From Flavobacterium sp. (GTDB lineage: Bacteria > Bacteroidota > Bacteroidia > Flavobacteriales > Flavobacteriaceae): a stretch of 5,206 bases of DNA. The notes under the pieces are model-generated. The model did not search any database. It saw only the letters and a list, made by a program, of their open reading frames with translations, and had not been told where the DNA came from. Shown piece after piece: positions 1 through 5,206 of the stretch (its first letter is position 1; every line of letters begins with the position of its first letter). The stretch spans positions 1-5,206 of the forward strand of contig SXQR01000215.1 of assembly GCA_005792865.1 (NCBI GenBank). Direction: 5' to 3'. The position numbers and the translations under genes were made by a program.

Positions 1-8
1 AATGTGTG

Positions 9-38
9 CAAAAGTAGTAATTAAATTTTAACCCGCAA
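9..38 (-). promoter_or_regulatory. Divergent Bacteroidota-type promoter for a gene left of the window
   Basis: Read on the minus strand, bases 16-9 are TACTTTTG, a perfect match to the Bacteroidota -7 consensus TAnnTTTG, followed by CA. A TTG (bases 38-36) lies 19 bases upstream, as expected for the -33 element of the primary sigma factor in this phylum. Transcription would start within the first few bases of the window and run left, so a divergently transcribed gene probably begins just beyond the left edge. The motif match is seen directly. Promoter activity and the neighbouring gene are inferred. Confidence 0.6.
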
Positions 39-44
39 GCGAAA

Positions 45-66
45 AACGATTTTATTCGTTGTAACG
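45..66. repeat. Small inverted repeats of AACG/CGTT between the two promoters
   Basis: AACGA (45-49) and TCGTT (56-60) form an inverted repeat with a 6-base spacer. CGTT (57-60) and AACG (63-66) form a second one with a 2-base spacer, sharing the middle arm. The cluster lies between the two divergent -33 regions, where an operator serving either promoter could sit. The arms are too short for a terminator and have no T tract. An operator role is inference only. Confidence 0.3.
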
Positions 67-85
67 CAAAAAAAGCCGATAAACA

Positions 86-117
86 TTAGGTAGAGAAAAA
101 AAAACTTATTACGTTTG
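86..117 (+). promoter_or_regulatory. Bacteroidota-type promoter of the LytTR regulator gene
   Basis: Bases 110-117 read TACGTTTG, a perfect TAnnTTTG -7 element. Twenty bases upstream is TTAG (86-89), a weak version of the TTG/TTTG -33 element. An A9 run (96-104) lies in the spacer. The start of transcription would be near base 122-125, giving a leader of roughly 20-25 bases before the ATG at 146. The leader is AT-rich and has no Shine-Dalgarno sequence, as is usual in this phylum. The weak -33 element would fit a promoter that needs an activator, but that is inference. Confidence 0.6.
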
Positions 118-145
118 CTTCACCAAATCTATAATAAATTACGTT
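108..145 (+). repeat. Direct repeat ATTACGTT, two copies 30 bases apart
   Basis: ATTACGTT occurs at 108-115 and again at 138-145. The first copy overlaps the -7 element and the second ends at the base before the ATG. The 30-base period is close to three helical turns, so a protein could contact both copies from one face of the DNA. LytTR domains commonly bind pairs of direct repeats whose core contains GTT, and each copy here matches that loose consensus at most positions. This could be a self-binding site, but chance similarity in AT-rich DNA is not excluded. Confidence 0.35.
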
Positions 146-841
146 ATGAAACTAAATTGTGTCGTTGTCGATGATAGTTCCATTCAGCGGATGATCATCG
201 CAAAGTTAGTGAATAATCATCCCAATTTACATCTTGTGGGTGATTTTTCCAATGCAATTGAGGCGAAGAACTGTATGTCGGTCCACACCGTTGACCTTAT
301 CTTTCTCGATATCGAGATGCCGGTCATCAGCGGATTCGATTTCCTCGACGGTCTTAAGGTAAAACCCCAGATCATTTTCATCACCTCCAAAGCCGAGTAC
401 GCGCTCAAGGCCTTTGACTATGACGCGACCGATTACCTGCAAAAGCCAATCGCACTGGACAGGTTCAATGCCTCGGTGAAACGCGCTATGGACTTCCACC
501 TATTAAAGAAGGAGAACCAGGAAGAAGACGGCGAACACATCTTCATCAAGAGCAACCTCAAGAAGCTCAAGGTTTTCACCAACAAGATCAAGTGGATCGA
601 AGCCTACGGCGACTATGTGAAAGTCGTGACCGAAGAAGATTCAAACCTCGTGCTTTCAACCATGAAGTCATTTGAGAAGGACTTGTCAAAAGACAAATTC
701 ATCCGGGTGCACAAGTCATATATCATCAACATCGACAAGGTAGAAAGGTTCAATTCAAAATTTGCAGAGATAGGGATCACAAAAATACCTTTGAGCCGCA
801 ACAAGAAAGAAGACCTGGTGCGCGCGTTGGCCATCGCCTAA
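146..841 (+). CDS. LytTR-family response regulator (receiver plus LytTR DNA-binding domain)
   Basis: This is a two-component response regulator of 231 residues, the usual length for the LytR/AlgR group. An N-terminal receiver domain (about residues 3-118) has the acidic pair D9/D10, phosphoacceptor D55 in LDIEMP, the switch residue T80 and the conserved lysine K100 in QKP. A charged linker (about 119-130) leads to a C-terminal LytTR domain (about 131-231) with the typical KFIRVHKSYIIN segment at 184-195. It is expected to be a cytoplasmic transcription factor activated by phosphorylation. The ATG at 146 gives the canonical start of a receiver beta strand (MKLNCVVVDD). No histidine kinase is visible beside it, so the partner is either the divergent gene outside the window or unlinked. 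Codons in the first ~100 bases are more AT-rich than the rest. The family is certain; targets and signal cannot be told from the sequence. Confidence 0.96.
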   Translation: MKLNCVVVDDSSIQRMIIAKLVNNHPNLHLVGDFSNAIEAKNCMSVHTVDLIFLDIEMPVISGFDFLDGLKVKPQIIFITSKAEYALKAFDYDATDYLQKPIALDRFNASVKRAMDFHLLKKENQEEDGEHIFIKSNLKKLKVFTNKIKWIEAYGDYVKVVTEEDSNLVLSTMKSFEKDLSKDKFIRVHKSYIINIDKVERFNSKFAEIGITKIPLSRNKKEDLVRALAIA

Positions 842-842
842 C

Positions 843-3275
843 TTAGTAAACATCCACGTTTACCGTGACCCTGATGGCGCGGTACTGCGGAACAGCCTCA
901 AAACTATCCCACATCCGTCGGATAGTTTTTTTTATGCCTTCAAGTGAAGTGCCGGGAGGGATCTTGATCAGGATGGAGCGGATATATTCGTTGCGGATGC
1001 GGCCCACGGGGGGCTCTTCGGGACCGAGTACGGGCATATCCAGCCCATTGCGGAGCACCTCACAAAACCATGTTGAACCTGAGATCAGTTTTTCATAGTC
1101 CCGATGCCGCAGCGTCAGTTTGACCAGCCTGAAAAATGGCGGGTAACGATACGCCTGCCTTTCGGCGAGCTGGTCGCGGTACATGCCCAGAAAATCGTGA
1201 TTTACGACCTGGCGAATGATCGGGTGCAGGGGATTGTAGGTCTGGATGATCACCTTGCCCTCACCTGCCCTGCCCGCGCGACCGGCGACCTGCTCCATCA
1301 TCTGGAAACTGCGCTCAAATGCGCGGAAATCGGGGTGATATAGCATGTTGTCCGCGTTCATGATGCCCACCAGCGAGACATTGTCAAAATCCAGGCCCTT
1401 GGCCAGCATCTGCGTCCCGACAAGGATGTCGGCTTCGCGGTTGCGGAAGGTGTCGATGATGCGTTCGAACCCGTGTTTGCCGCGCGTGGTGTCCTGATCC
1501 ATGCGGATGGTCCTGGCCTCCGGGAACAAGGTGGCGAGTTCCATCTGGATCTGTTCGGTACCAAAGCCTTTCGTGGTCAATTCGACGCTTGAACACGCGT
1601 GGCAGTGCGTGGGCATCGCCATGGCAAAACCGCAGTAATGACAACGCAGCTGGTTGCGCGATTTGTGGTAGGTCAGGCTCACGTCGCACTGTCGGCATTG
1701 CGGCACGTTCCCGCAGGTCATGCATTCCACCACCGGGGAATAGCCGCGGCGGTTCTGGAACAGGATCACCTGTTTTTTTTGCGAAAGTTCAAATGCGATG
1801 TGCTCGAGTAACGTGTCACTGAAATGCCCCGACATCTTCTTGCGAAAGTATTTGTCCTTCAAATCGACGAGTTCGATCTTTGGCATCGGGGCGTCCATGA
1901 AACGCTGCGTCAAGGTCGCGAGGGCGTATTTGCCCATCTCGGCATTGTGATAGGTCTCAATGGCCGGCGTGGCGCTTCCCAAAATGACTTTGGCACCGTG
2001 CAGTTTCGCCAGTACGATGGCCGCATCCCGGGCGTGGTACCTGGGTGCCGGATCCTGTTGCCGGAACATCTGCTCGTGCTCCTCATCCACGATGATCAGC
2101 CCAAGTTCATGGAACGGCAGGAACAGTGCCGACCGCGCACCGATGACAACCCTCGCCGATGCGGCATTGTCCAGCGTGCGGTTCCAGGCCTCGACGCGTT
2201 CGGCGTTGCTGTATTTTGAGTGGTAGACCGTCACCTGGTTCCCGAAGTGTTTCGTGAGCCGGCCGACGAGCTGTGCGGTGAGCGCAATCTCGGGCAGAAG
2301 GTATAAGACCTGTTTGCCTGAACTGATTTCCCGCGCAATGAGGTTGATGTAAATTTCGGTCTTCCCGCTAGAGGTCACCCCGTGCAATAGGGCGACGTCT
2401 TTCTGGCCGAGGCCCGCTACCAGCGCATCCAGGGCCGACGCCTGTGCCTCGCTGAGTTTTGGCATTCCCGAATCGGCATCGTCAAAGATCACCCGGTCCT
2501 GCCCGACTTCGTACAGTTCAAAAATCAGCTTCTCTGCAAGCGATTTCAGCACCGGGGCGCCAACCGAGGCAAATTCCATCAGTTCCTTTGCGCGGACGCG
2601 CTTCTTCCCCGCCGAAAGCTGAAAATAGGCCATGACGGCTTCCCTTTGTTTCCCGGCGTTCTTCAGCAAATCCATGAGCATGGCCAGGTCGTTGCTGCAG
2701 TGTTCGCTCAGGCGGACGTATTTTTCGACCTTTGGCTTGTAGGGGTCGGCGATTTCCTCCCGAAGGACGGCCACGCCTTTTTCCAAAAGCGACCGGATGA
2801 CGGGAAAGACACCCTTGCGGCCCAACACCGATGCAATTTCCCCGATACGAAGCGAAGTTTGTTGCGTCAGGGCCTGGTGGACCAGAAATTCATCGTCCGA
2901 GAGCGCAGCCGTATCGACATCGGCGGGAGCCAGCGAAATCACCGTCTCGCTCTCCAACAGCAGGGCAGACGGCAACGCGCCCCGGTAAACATCGCCAATC
3001 GAACACATATAATAGGAAGCGATCCACTTCCAGTGTTCAAGCTGGATCGCGGTTACGGCCGGGCGCCGGTCCAGGATATGGTCTATGTCCCGCGCCTGGT
3101 AATTTTCGGGCGCGTTGTTGTGCAGCTCGCAAACCACCGCCGTGTACAGTTTGTTCTTGCCAAAGGGCACGGCGACGCGCATTCCTGGTTTGAGGAAGTC
3201 AAATTCGGCTTTAGTGACGCTGTAGGTAAAGGTCCTGAAAAGGGCCAGGGGAAGAATCGCTTCAATGTAGAACAT
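843..3275 (-). CDS. priA: Primosomal protein N' (replication restart helicase PriA)
   Basis: PriA is the 3'-to-5' superfamily 2 DNA helicase that recognises stalled or collapsed forks and starts reloading of the replicative helicase. At 810 residues it is full length, slightly longer than the E. coli protein. The N-terminal DNA-binding domain (about 1-105) has the typical FTYSV and GMRVAVPFGK segments, followed by a winged-helix region. Helicase lobe 1 has Walker A GVTSSGKT at 299-306, Walker B DEEH at 397-400 and GSATP at 433-437. An insertion carries eight cysteines (C518, C521, C527, C530, C545, C548, C558, C561) for two zinc ions. Lobe 2 has GTQMLAKGLDFD at 620-631 and QVAGRAGR at 662-669. 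The C-terminal domain runs to 810. The ATG lies 4 bases after the DUF2147 stop with no Shine-Dalgarno sequence, which suggests translational coupling. The stop is 1 base from that of the convergent LytTR gene. No motif is missing, so the protein should be active. Confidence 0.98.
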   Translation of the reverse strand: MFYIEAILPLALFRTFTYSVTKAEFDFLKPGMRVAVPFGKNKLYTAVVCELHNNAPENYQARDIDHILDRRPAVTAIQLEHWKWIASYYMCSIGDVYRGALPSALLLESETVISLAPADVDTAALSDDEFLVHQALTQQTSLRIGEIASVLGRKGVFPVIRSLLEKGVAVLREEIADPYKPKVEKYVRLSEHCSNDLAMLMDLLKNAGKQREAVMAYFQLSAGKKRVRAKELMEFASVGAPVLKSLAEKLIFELYEVGQDRVIFDDADSGMPKLSEAQASALDALVAGLGQKDVALLHGVTSSGKTEIYINLIAREISSGKQVLYLLPEIALTAQLVGRLTKHFGNQVTVYHSKYSNAERVEAWNRTLDNAASARVVIGARSALFLPFHELGLIIVDEEHEQMFRQQDPAPRYHARDAAIVLAKLHGAKVILGSATPAIETYHNAEMGKYALATLTQRFMDAPMPKIELVDLKDKYFRKKMSGHFSDTLLEHIAFELSQKKQVILFQNRRGYSPVVECMTCGNVPQCRQCDVSLTYHKSRNQLRCHYCGFAMAMPTHCHACSSVELTTKGFGTEQIQMELATLFPEARTIRMDQDTTRGKHGFERIIDTFRNREADILVGTQMLAKGLDFDNVSLVGIMNADNMLYHPDFRAFERSFQMMEQVAGRAGRAGEGKVIIQTYNPLHPIIRQVVNHDFLGMYRDQLAERQAYRYPPFFRLVKLTLRHRDYEKLISGSTWFCEVLRNGLDMPVLGPEEPPVGRIRNEYIRSILIKIPPGTSLEGIKKTIRRMWDSFEAVPQYRAIRVTVNVDVY
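900..933 (+). terminator. Intrinsic terminator of the LytTR gene, inside priA coding sequence
   Basis: AAAACTATCC (900-909) and GGATAGTTTT (920-929) form a perfect 10-base-pair stem around a 10-base loop. The 3' arm ends in an unbroken run of eight T (926-933), as in a factor-independent terminator on the plus strand. It lies 59 bases past the stop codon of the LytTR gene, the only plus-strand gene here. The same bases encode residues 782-791 of PriA on the other strand. The stem has only three G-C pairs, so its strength is uncertain. Read in the minus direction the stem is followed by only about four T, so it should be weak for priA, whose own stop lies further on. Confidence 0.65.
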
Positions 3276-3279
3276 GGGC

Positions 3280-3708
3280 CTAGGATTTGACGCGGTGCCA
3301 GTATTGTGTGCGGCCCAGCACCGTGACGCCCACGTAACCGCGCACCTTGAGCCTGTCCGGCGATTCGAGGTTGATGTAACACTTGTAGAGCTTGCCGTGC
3401 TTGGGATCGAGGATCTTCCCGCCGATGTATTCGTTTCCGTCCCTGACCAGCCCCTTGATGACCGTCAGGCCCAAAAGCGGCTTCCCACGGTCCTCGCCGG
3501 GACAGCTCTCGCAGGTACGGTTGCGGCTCTTGGGATCGAATATCTCGACAACCCGGCCGTAGACCTTGCCGCGCTTTTCAAATATTTCCACGATGGAGAT
3601 TGCCTTACCGGTATGGTCGTCAATGGTCTTCCACCTTCCGGTGACGCCCTGCCCCCATGACCAAAGCCCGGAAAGCGTCATGGCCGCCATCAGCATCTTC
3701 GTCCCCAT
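3280..3708 (-). CDS. DUF2147 family secreted small protein
   Basis: This 142-residue protein matches the DUF2147 family, which is common in Bacteroidota and Proteobacteria and has no established biochemical role. Residues 1 to about 20 look like a short signal peptide: a lysine at position 4, a hydrophobic stretch, and a probable cleavage site near WGQG (18-21). The mature part shows family landmarks: VTGRWKTIDD (22-31), KAISIVEIFE (35-44), YGRVVEIFDP (50-59), a CxxC pair (C66, C69), GGKILDPKHGKLYKC (96-110) and a closing segment at 120-140 with VRGY and GRTQYWHR. It is probably periplasmic and beta-rich. C66, C69 and C110 could form a disulfide or bind a metal, which is inference. Start M1 at 3708 is preferred because it keeps the lysine in the n-region; M5 is an alternative. 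It sits 42 bases after the YihY gene and 4 bases before priA, so it is probably co-transcribed with both. Confidence 0.93.
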   Translation of the reverse strand: MGTKMLMAAMTLSGLWSWGQGVTGRWKTIDDHTGKAISIVEIFEKRGKVYGRVVEIFDPKSRNRTCESCPGEDRGKPLLGLTVIKGLVRDGNEYIGGKILDPKHGKLYKCYINLESPDRLKVRGYVGVTVLGRTQYWHRVKS

Positions 3709-3721
3709 ACCTTTTTCTTTA

Positions 3722-3743
3722 GCATTTAAAAATACGAAAATGC
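3722..3743. repeat. Short inverted repeat in the YihY-DUF2147 gap
   Basis: GCATTT (3722-3727) and AAATGC (3738-3743) are complementary arms around a 10-base AT-rich loop. This is the only structure seen in the 42-base gap between the two genes. It has no T tract on either side, so it does not qualify as an intrinsic terminator. It could affect RNA processing or stability between the two genes, or be chance. Confidence 0.25.
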
Positions 3744-3750
3744 GGCCGGG

Positions 3751-4683
3751 TTATACCGGTGTAAACAAGTTTTTTCGCTTCAGCCGGTTGATGGCCGCGT
3801 TGAGTTCGAACCCCAAAAGAAGGATGATGCAGTTGATCCATATGTAGAACATCATGATCAGGAGCGTCCCGATGGAACCGTAAAGCTCATTGTAATTTGA
3901 AAATCGCACCACCCAGATCCCGAAGAAATACGACGAAAGGATGATCAATATCGTACTGAAAACCGACCCCACCGAAATGAACGACCGTTTCCCCGTATGC
4001 TTGGTCCCGAACTTGAGCATCAGCGAGGTCGTCATTAATATCATCAGGATGACGAACGCGTAGCGGCCCATTTCAAGGATCTGTATTTTCTCGCTGAAGA
4101 TGTCCTGGATTTTGGTCATCTGCAGGAATACCTCGAAGACCACGATGATCGCGACGGTAAATAATAATAGGAACGACATCACCAGCGACATCGCCAGGGC
4201 CACGAAATATTGCCGGAAAAATCCGCGCTTGATCAGGACGTGGTGCGAGGTCTCGAATCCGCCCAATATAGAGTTGAGGCCGTTGGCCATCAGGAAGATG
4301 GACAGTACGAAACCCGTTGAGAGGAGGCTGCTCTGGCTGTTGTTGAGGATGTCGTGCAGGATCACCGCGACCGCATCATAGGTATTGGGCGGCACGTTGG
4401 TCTCTACAAAATTCAGGAAATCGTCCTGGAAACCGGGAATCGGTATAAATGGGATCAGGTTGAGGATGAAAAGCGCAAAGGGAAATATCGACATAAAAAA
4501 GCTGAAGGCGATCGCAGCCGCGCGGTAGGTCAGGGCACTCTCGGCGATTCCCAATCCGTAGATTTCAAGCAGTTCATAAAGGGTGAGCCCCTGCAACCAG
4601 GGTAGTTTCACCTTTTTTAGCCCGCGCGCGATGTTGCGCAGCACGGGGATGGTTTCAAGCTTTTCTTCGATTTCCTTGGACAC
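3751..4683 (-). CDS. YihY/virulence factor BrkB family inner-membrane protein
   Basis: This 310-residue integral membrane protein belongs to the YihY/BrkB family, once annotated as ribonuclease BN by mistake; its true function is unsettled. A charged N-terminal segment (1-45) precedes about six membrane helices, near 55-80, 120-140, 157-185, 206-224, 236-258 and 269-293. Family hallmarks are the RAAAIAFSFFMSIFP segment at 54-68 and, near the end, YNELYGSIGT (264-273) followed by LLLGFELNAA (288-297). The start is GTG at 4683: an in-frame TAA lies four codons upstream and the first downstream ATG is codon 64, inside helix 1. A later GTG at codon 14 is possible, but the full start gives a normal-length protein. 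Start choice is the only real doubt. The gene follows nadC after 64 bases, and a promoter candidate in that gap suggests it heads the YihY-DUF2147-priA unit. Confidence 0.95.
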   Translation of the reverse strand: MSKEIEEKLETIPVLRNIARGLKKVKLPWLQGLTLYELLEIYGLGIAESALTYRAAAIAFSFFMSIFPFALFILNLIPFIPIPGFQDDFLNFVETNVPPNTYDAVAVILHDILNNSQSSLLSTGFVLSIFLMANGLNSILGGFETSHHVLIKRGFFRQYFVALAMSLVMSFLLLFTVAIIVVFEVFLQMTKIQDIFSEKIQILEMGRYAFVILMILMTTSLMLKFGTKHTGKRSFISVGSVFSTILIILSSYFFGIWVVRFSNYNELYGSIGTLLIMMFYIWINCIILLLGFELNAAINRLKRKNLFTPV

Positions 4684-4701
4684 TGCAGGGATTTAGAAAT
4701 G

Positions 4702-4732
4702 CTAAAGTAGTGCATTCAACACAAAACCAAAA
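4702..4732 (-). promoter_or_regulatory. Candidate promoter for the YihY-DUF2147-priA unit
   Basis: On the minus strand, TTTTG (4732-4728) is followed after 18 bases by TACTTTAG (4709-4702). This matches the Bacteroidota pattern TTTG / TAnnTTTG at all but one base of the -7 element. The start of transcription would fall near 4695, leaving a leader of roughly 12 bases before the GTG start at 4683. It occupies most of the 64-base gap after nadC. No convincing terminator for nadC is seen in the same gap, so read-through from nadC may add to this promoter. Confidence 0.45.
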
Positions 4733-4747
4733 GCGCCGTTGCGATGG

Positions 4748-5206
4748 CTAATACGCCTTCAGGCTCAAATCCATGTTGTGGACCGAGTGCGTCAGCGCGC
4801 CGGACGAAATGTAATCCACGCCGCACCGGGCGTATTCCACGATCGTTTTCTCGTTGATGTTCCCGCTGGATTCGGTCAGGCACCTGTCCCCGATCATTCC
4901 TACCGCCTCTCTTGTCATTTCAAAGCTGAAATTGTCCAGCAGGATCCGGTACACCCCGCCGGCCTCGAGGATTTCGGATACCTCGGCCAAATCACGCGCC
5001 TCAACGATTATCCTGAGGTCCAGGTTATTTTGCGCGAGATAATCCTGCGTTTTTTTGATCGCGCCGGTGATCCCGCCCGAAAAATCGATGTGGTTGTCCT
5101 TGAGCATCACCATGTCGTAGAGTGCGAAACGGTGATTCTCTCCCCCGCCTATCCTGACGGCCCACTTTTCGGCCGCGCGGAAATTTGGCGTGGTCTTGCG
5201 CGTATC
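4748..5206 (-). CDS. nadC: Nicotinate-nucleotide pyrophosphorylase (carboxylating), C-terminal part
   Basis: Quinolinate phosphoribosyltransferase converts quinolinate and PRPP to nicotinate mononucleotide, CO2 and pyrophosphate in de novo NAD synthesis. The frame stays open to the right edge, so 152 C-terminal residues are present and roughly 135 N-terminal residues lie outside the window. The fragment opens with DTRKTTPNFR (1-10), carrying the Arg/Lys substrate-binding pair, then GGGENHRFALYD (20-31) with the conserved His-Arg, and MLKDNHID (34-41) with the binding lysine. Further on are E69 in IIVEA, D91 in ILLDN, ESSGNI (112-117) and SSGALTHS, ending shortly after at AY. These are the active-site strands of the type II phosphoribosyltransferase barrel, in order and intact. 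The ATG at 5113 falls inside this conserved core and is not the start. The enzyme works as a cytoplasmic dimer or hexamer. The family is certain. Confidence 0.97.
   Translation of the reverse strand, partial: DTRKTTPNFRAAEKWAVRIGGGENHRFALYDMVMLKDNHIDFSGGITGAIKKTQDYLAQNNLDLRIIVEARDLAEVSEILEAGGVYRILLDNFSFEMTREAVGMIGDRCLTESSGNINEKTIVEYARCGVDYISSGALTHSVHNMDLSLKAY

Noticed and set aside
1824..2219. Plus-strand open frame of 131 codons opposite the helicase core of priA
   Set aside because: The region encodes DEEH and GSATP helicase motifs on the minus strand. The plus-strand product resembles no family and overlaps other spurious frames.
2646..3290. Plus-strand open frame of 214 codons antisense to the 5' part of priA
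   Set aside because: It lies opposite a full, motif-complete priA. Its translation shows no recognisable domain and is rich in Arg, Gln and Val as expected from the reverse complement of GC-rich codons. No promoter-like TAnnTTTG precedes it.
3727..3734. Promoter for DUF2147 (TATTTTTA on the minus strand, close to TAnnTTTG)
   Set aside because: The final G is missing and there is no TTG or TTTG at the right distance upstream; the nearest TTG is about 31 bases away.
3722..3743. Intrinsic terminator between the YihY gene and the DUF2147 gene
   Set aside because: The stem has six base pairs, a 10-base loop and no T tract in either direction, so it does not support ending transcription there.
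3751..4683. Ribonuclease BN
   Set aside because: Older databases use this name for YihY-family proteins, but RNase BN activity belongs to the unrelated ElaC/RNase Z protein. This sequence is a multi-span membrane protein with no metallo-beta-lactamase motif.
4748..5113. nadC starting at the ATG at 5113 as a short complete gene
   Set aside because: The frame continues upstream to the window edge and encodes the conserved DTRKTTP and GGGENHR segments, so this ATG is internal and the gene is cut by the window.
1..5206. Mobile element, CRISPR array, tRNA/rRNA genes, or a new defence system
   Set aside because: All coding space is taken by five identifiable or family-assigned chromosomal genes. 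I saw no long terminal inverted repeats, transposase motifs, spaced repeat arrays or cloverleaf sequences, and the longest gap between genes is the 145 bases at the left edge.

Overview
The window looks like ordinary chromosomal DNA from a member of the Bacteroidota, most likely a flavobacterium-type organism with fairly GC-rich coding sequence. The reasons are perfect TAnnTTTG (-7) promoter elements instead of a sigma70-type -10 box, no Shine-Dalgarno sequences before the genes, AT-rich gaps between GC-rich genes, and proteins of a typical Bacteroidota type (a LytTR response regulator, a DUF2147 secreted protein, and a PriA with this group's N-terminus). The taxon is inferred from these features, not from a database match.

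Layout from left to right. Bases 1-145 are an AT-rich control region with two back-to-back promoter candidates: one fires left towards a gene outside the window, the other fires right into a LytTR-type response regulator (146-841, +). The regulator converges on priA with a single base between the two stop codons. Everything from 843 to the right edge is read leftwards. In transcription order it is nadC (cut by the right edge), a YihY/BrkB-family membrane protein with a GTG start, a small secreted DUF2147 protein, and the replication-restart helicase priA. Gaps are 64, 42 and 4 bases, so yihY-DUF2147-priA very likely form one transcription unit. A promoter candidate in the 64-base gap suggests it can start independently of nadC.

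The genes do not form an obvious pathway: NAD biosynthesis, an inner-membrane protein of unsettled function, a periplasmic or secreted small protein, and DNA replication restart. This looks like a housekeeping cluster. I see no mobile element, CRISPR array, tRNA, rRNA or defence system. The observations most worth a second look are regulatory. An intrinsic terminator for the regulator gene is written inside the 3' coding end of priA on the opposite strand. No terminator is visible for priA itself, which may therefore run antisense into the regulator. A cluster of AACG/CGTT motifs, including an 8-base direct repeat exactly 30 bases apart, surrounds the regulator promoter and could be an autoregulatory LytTR operator.
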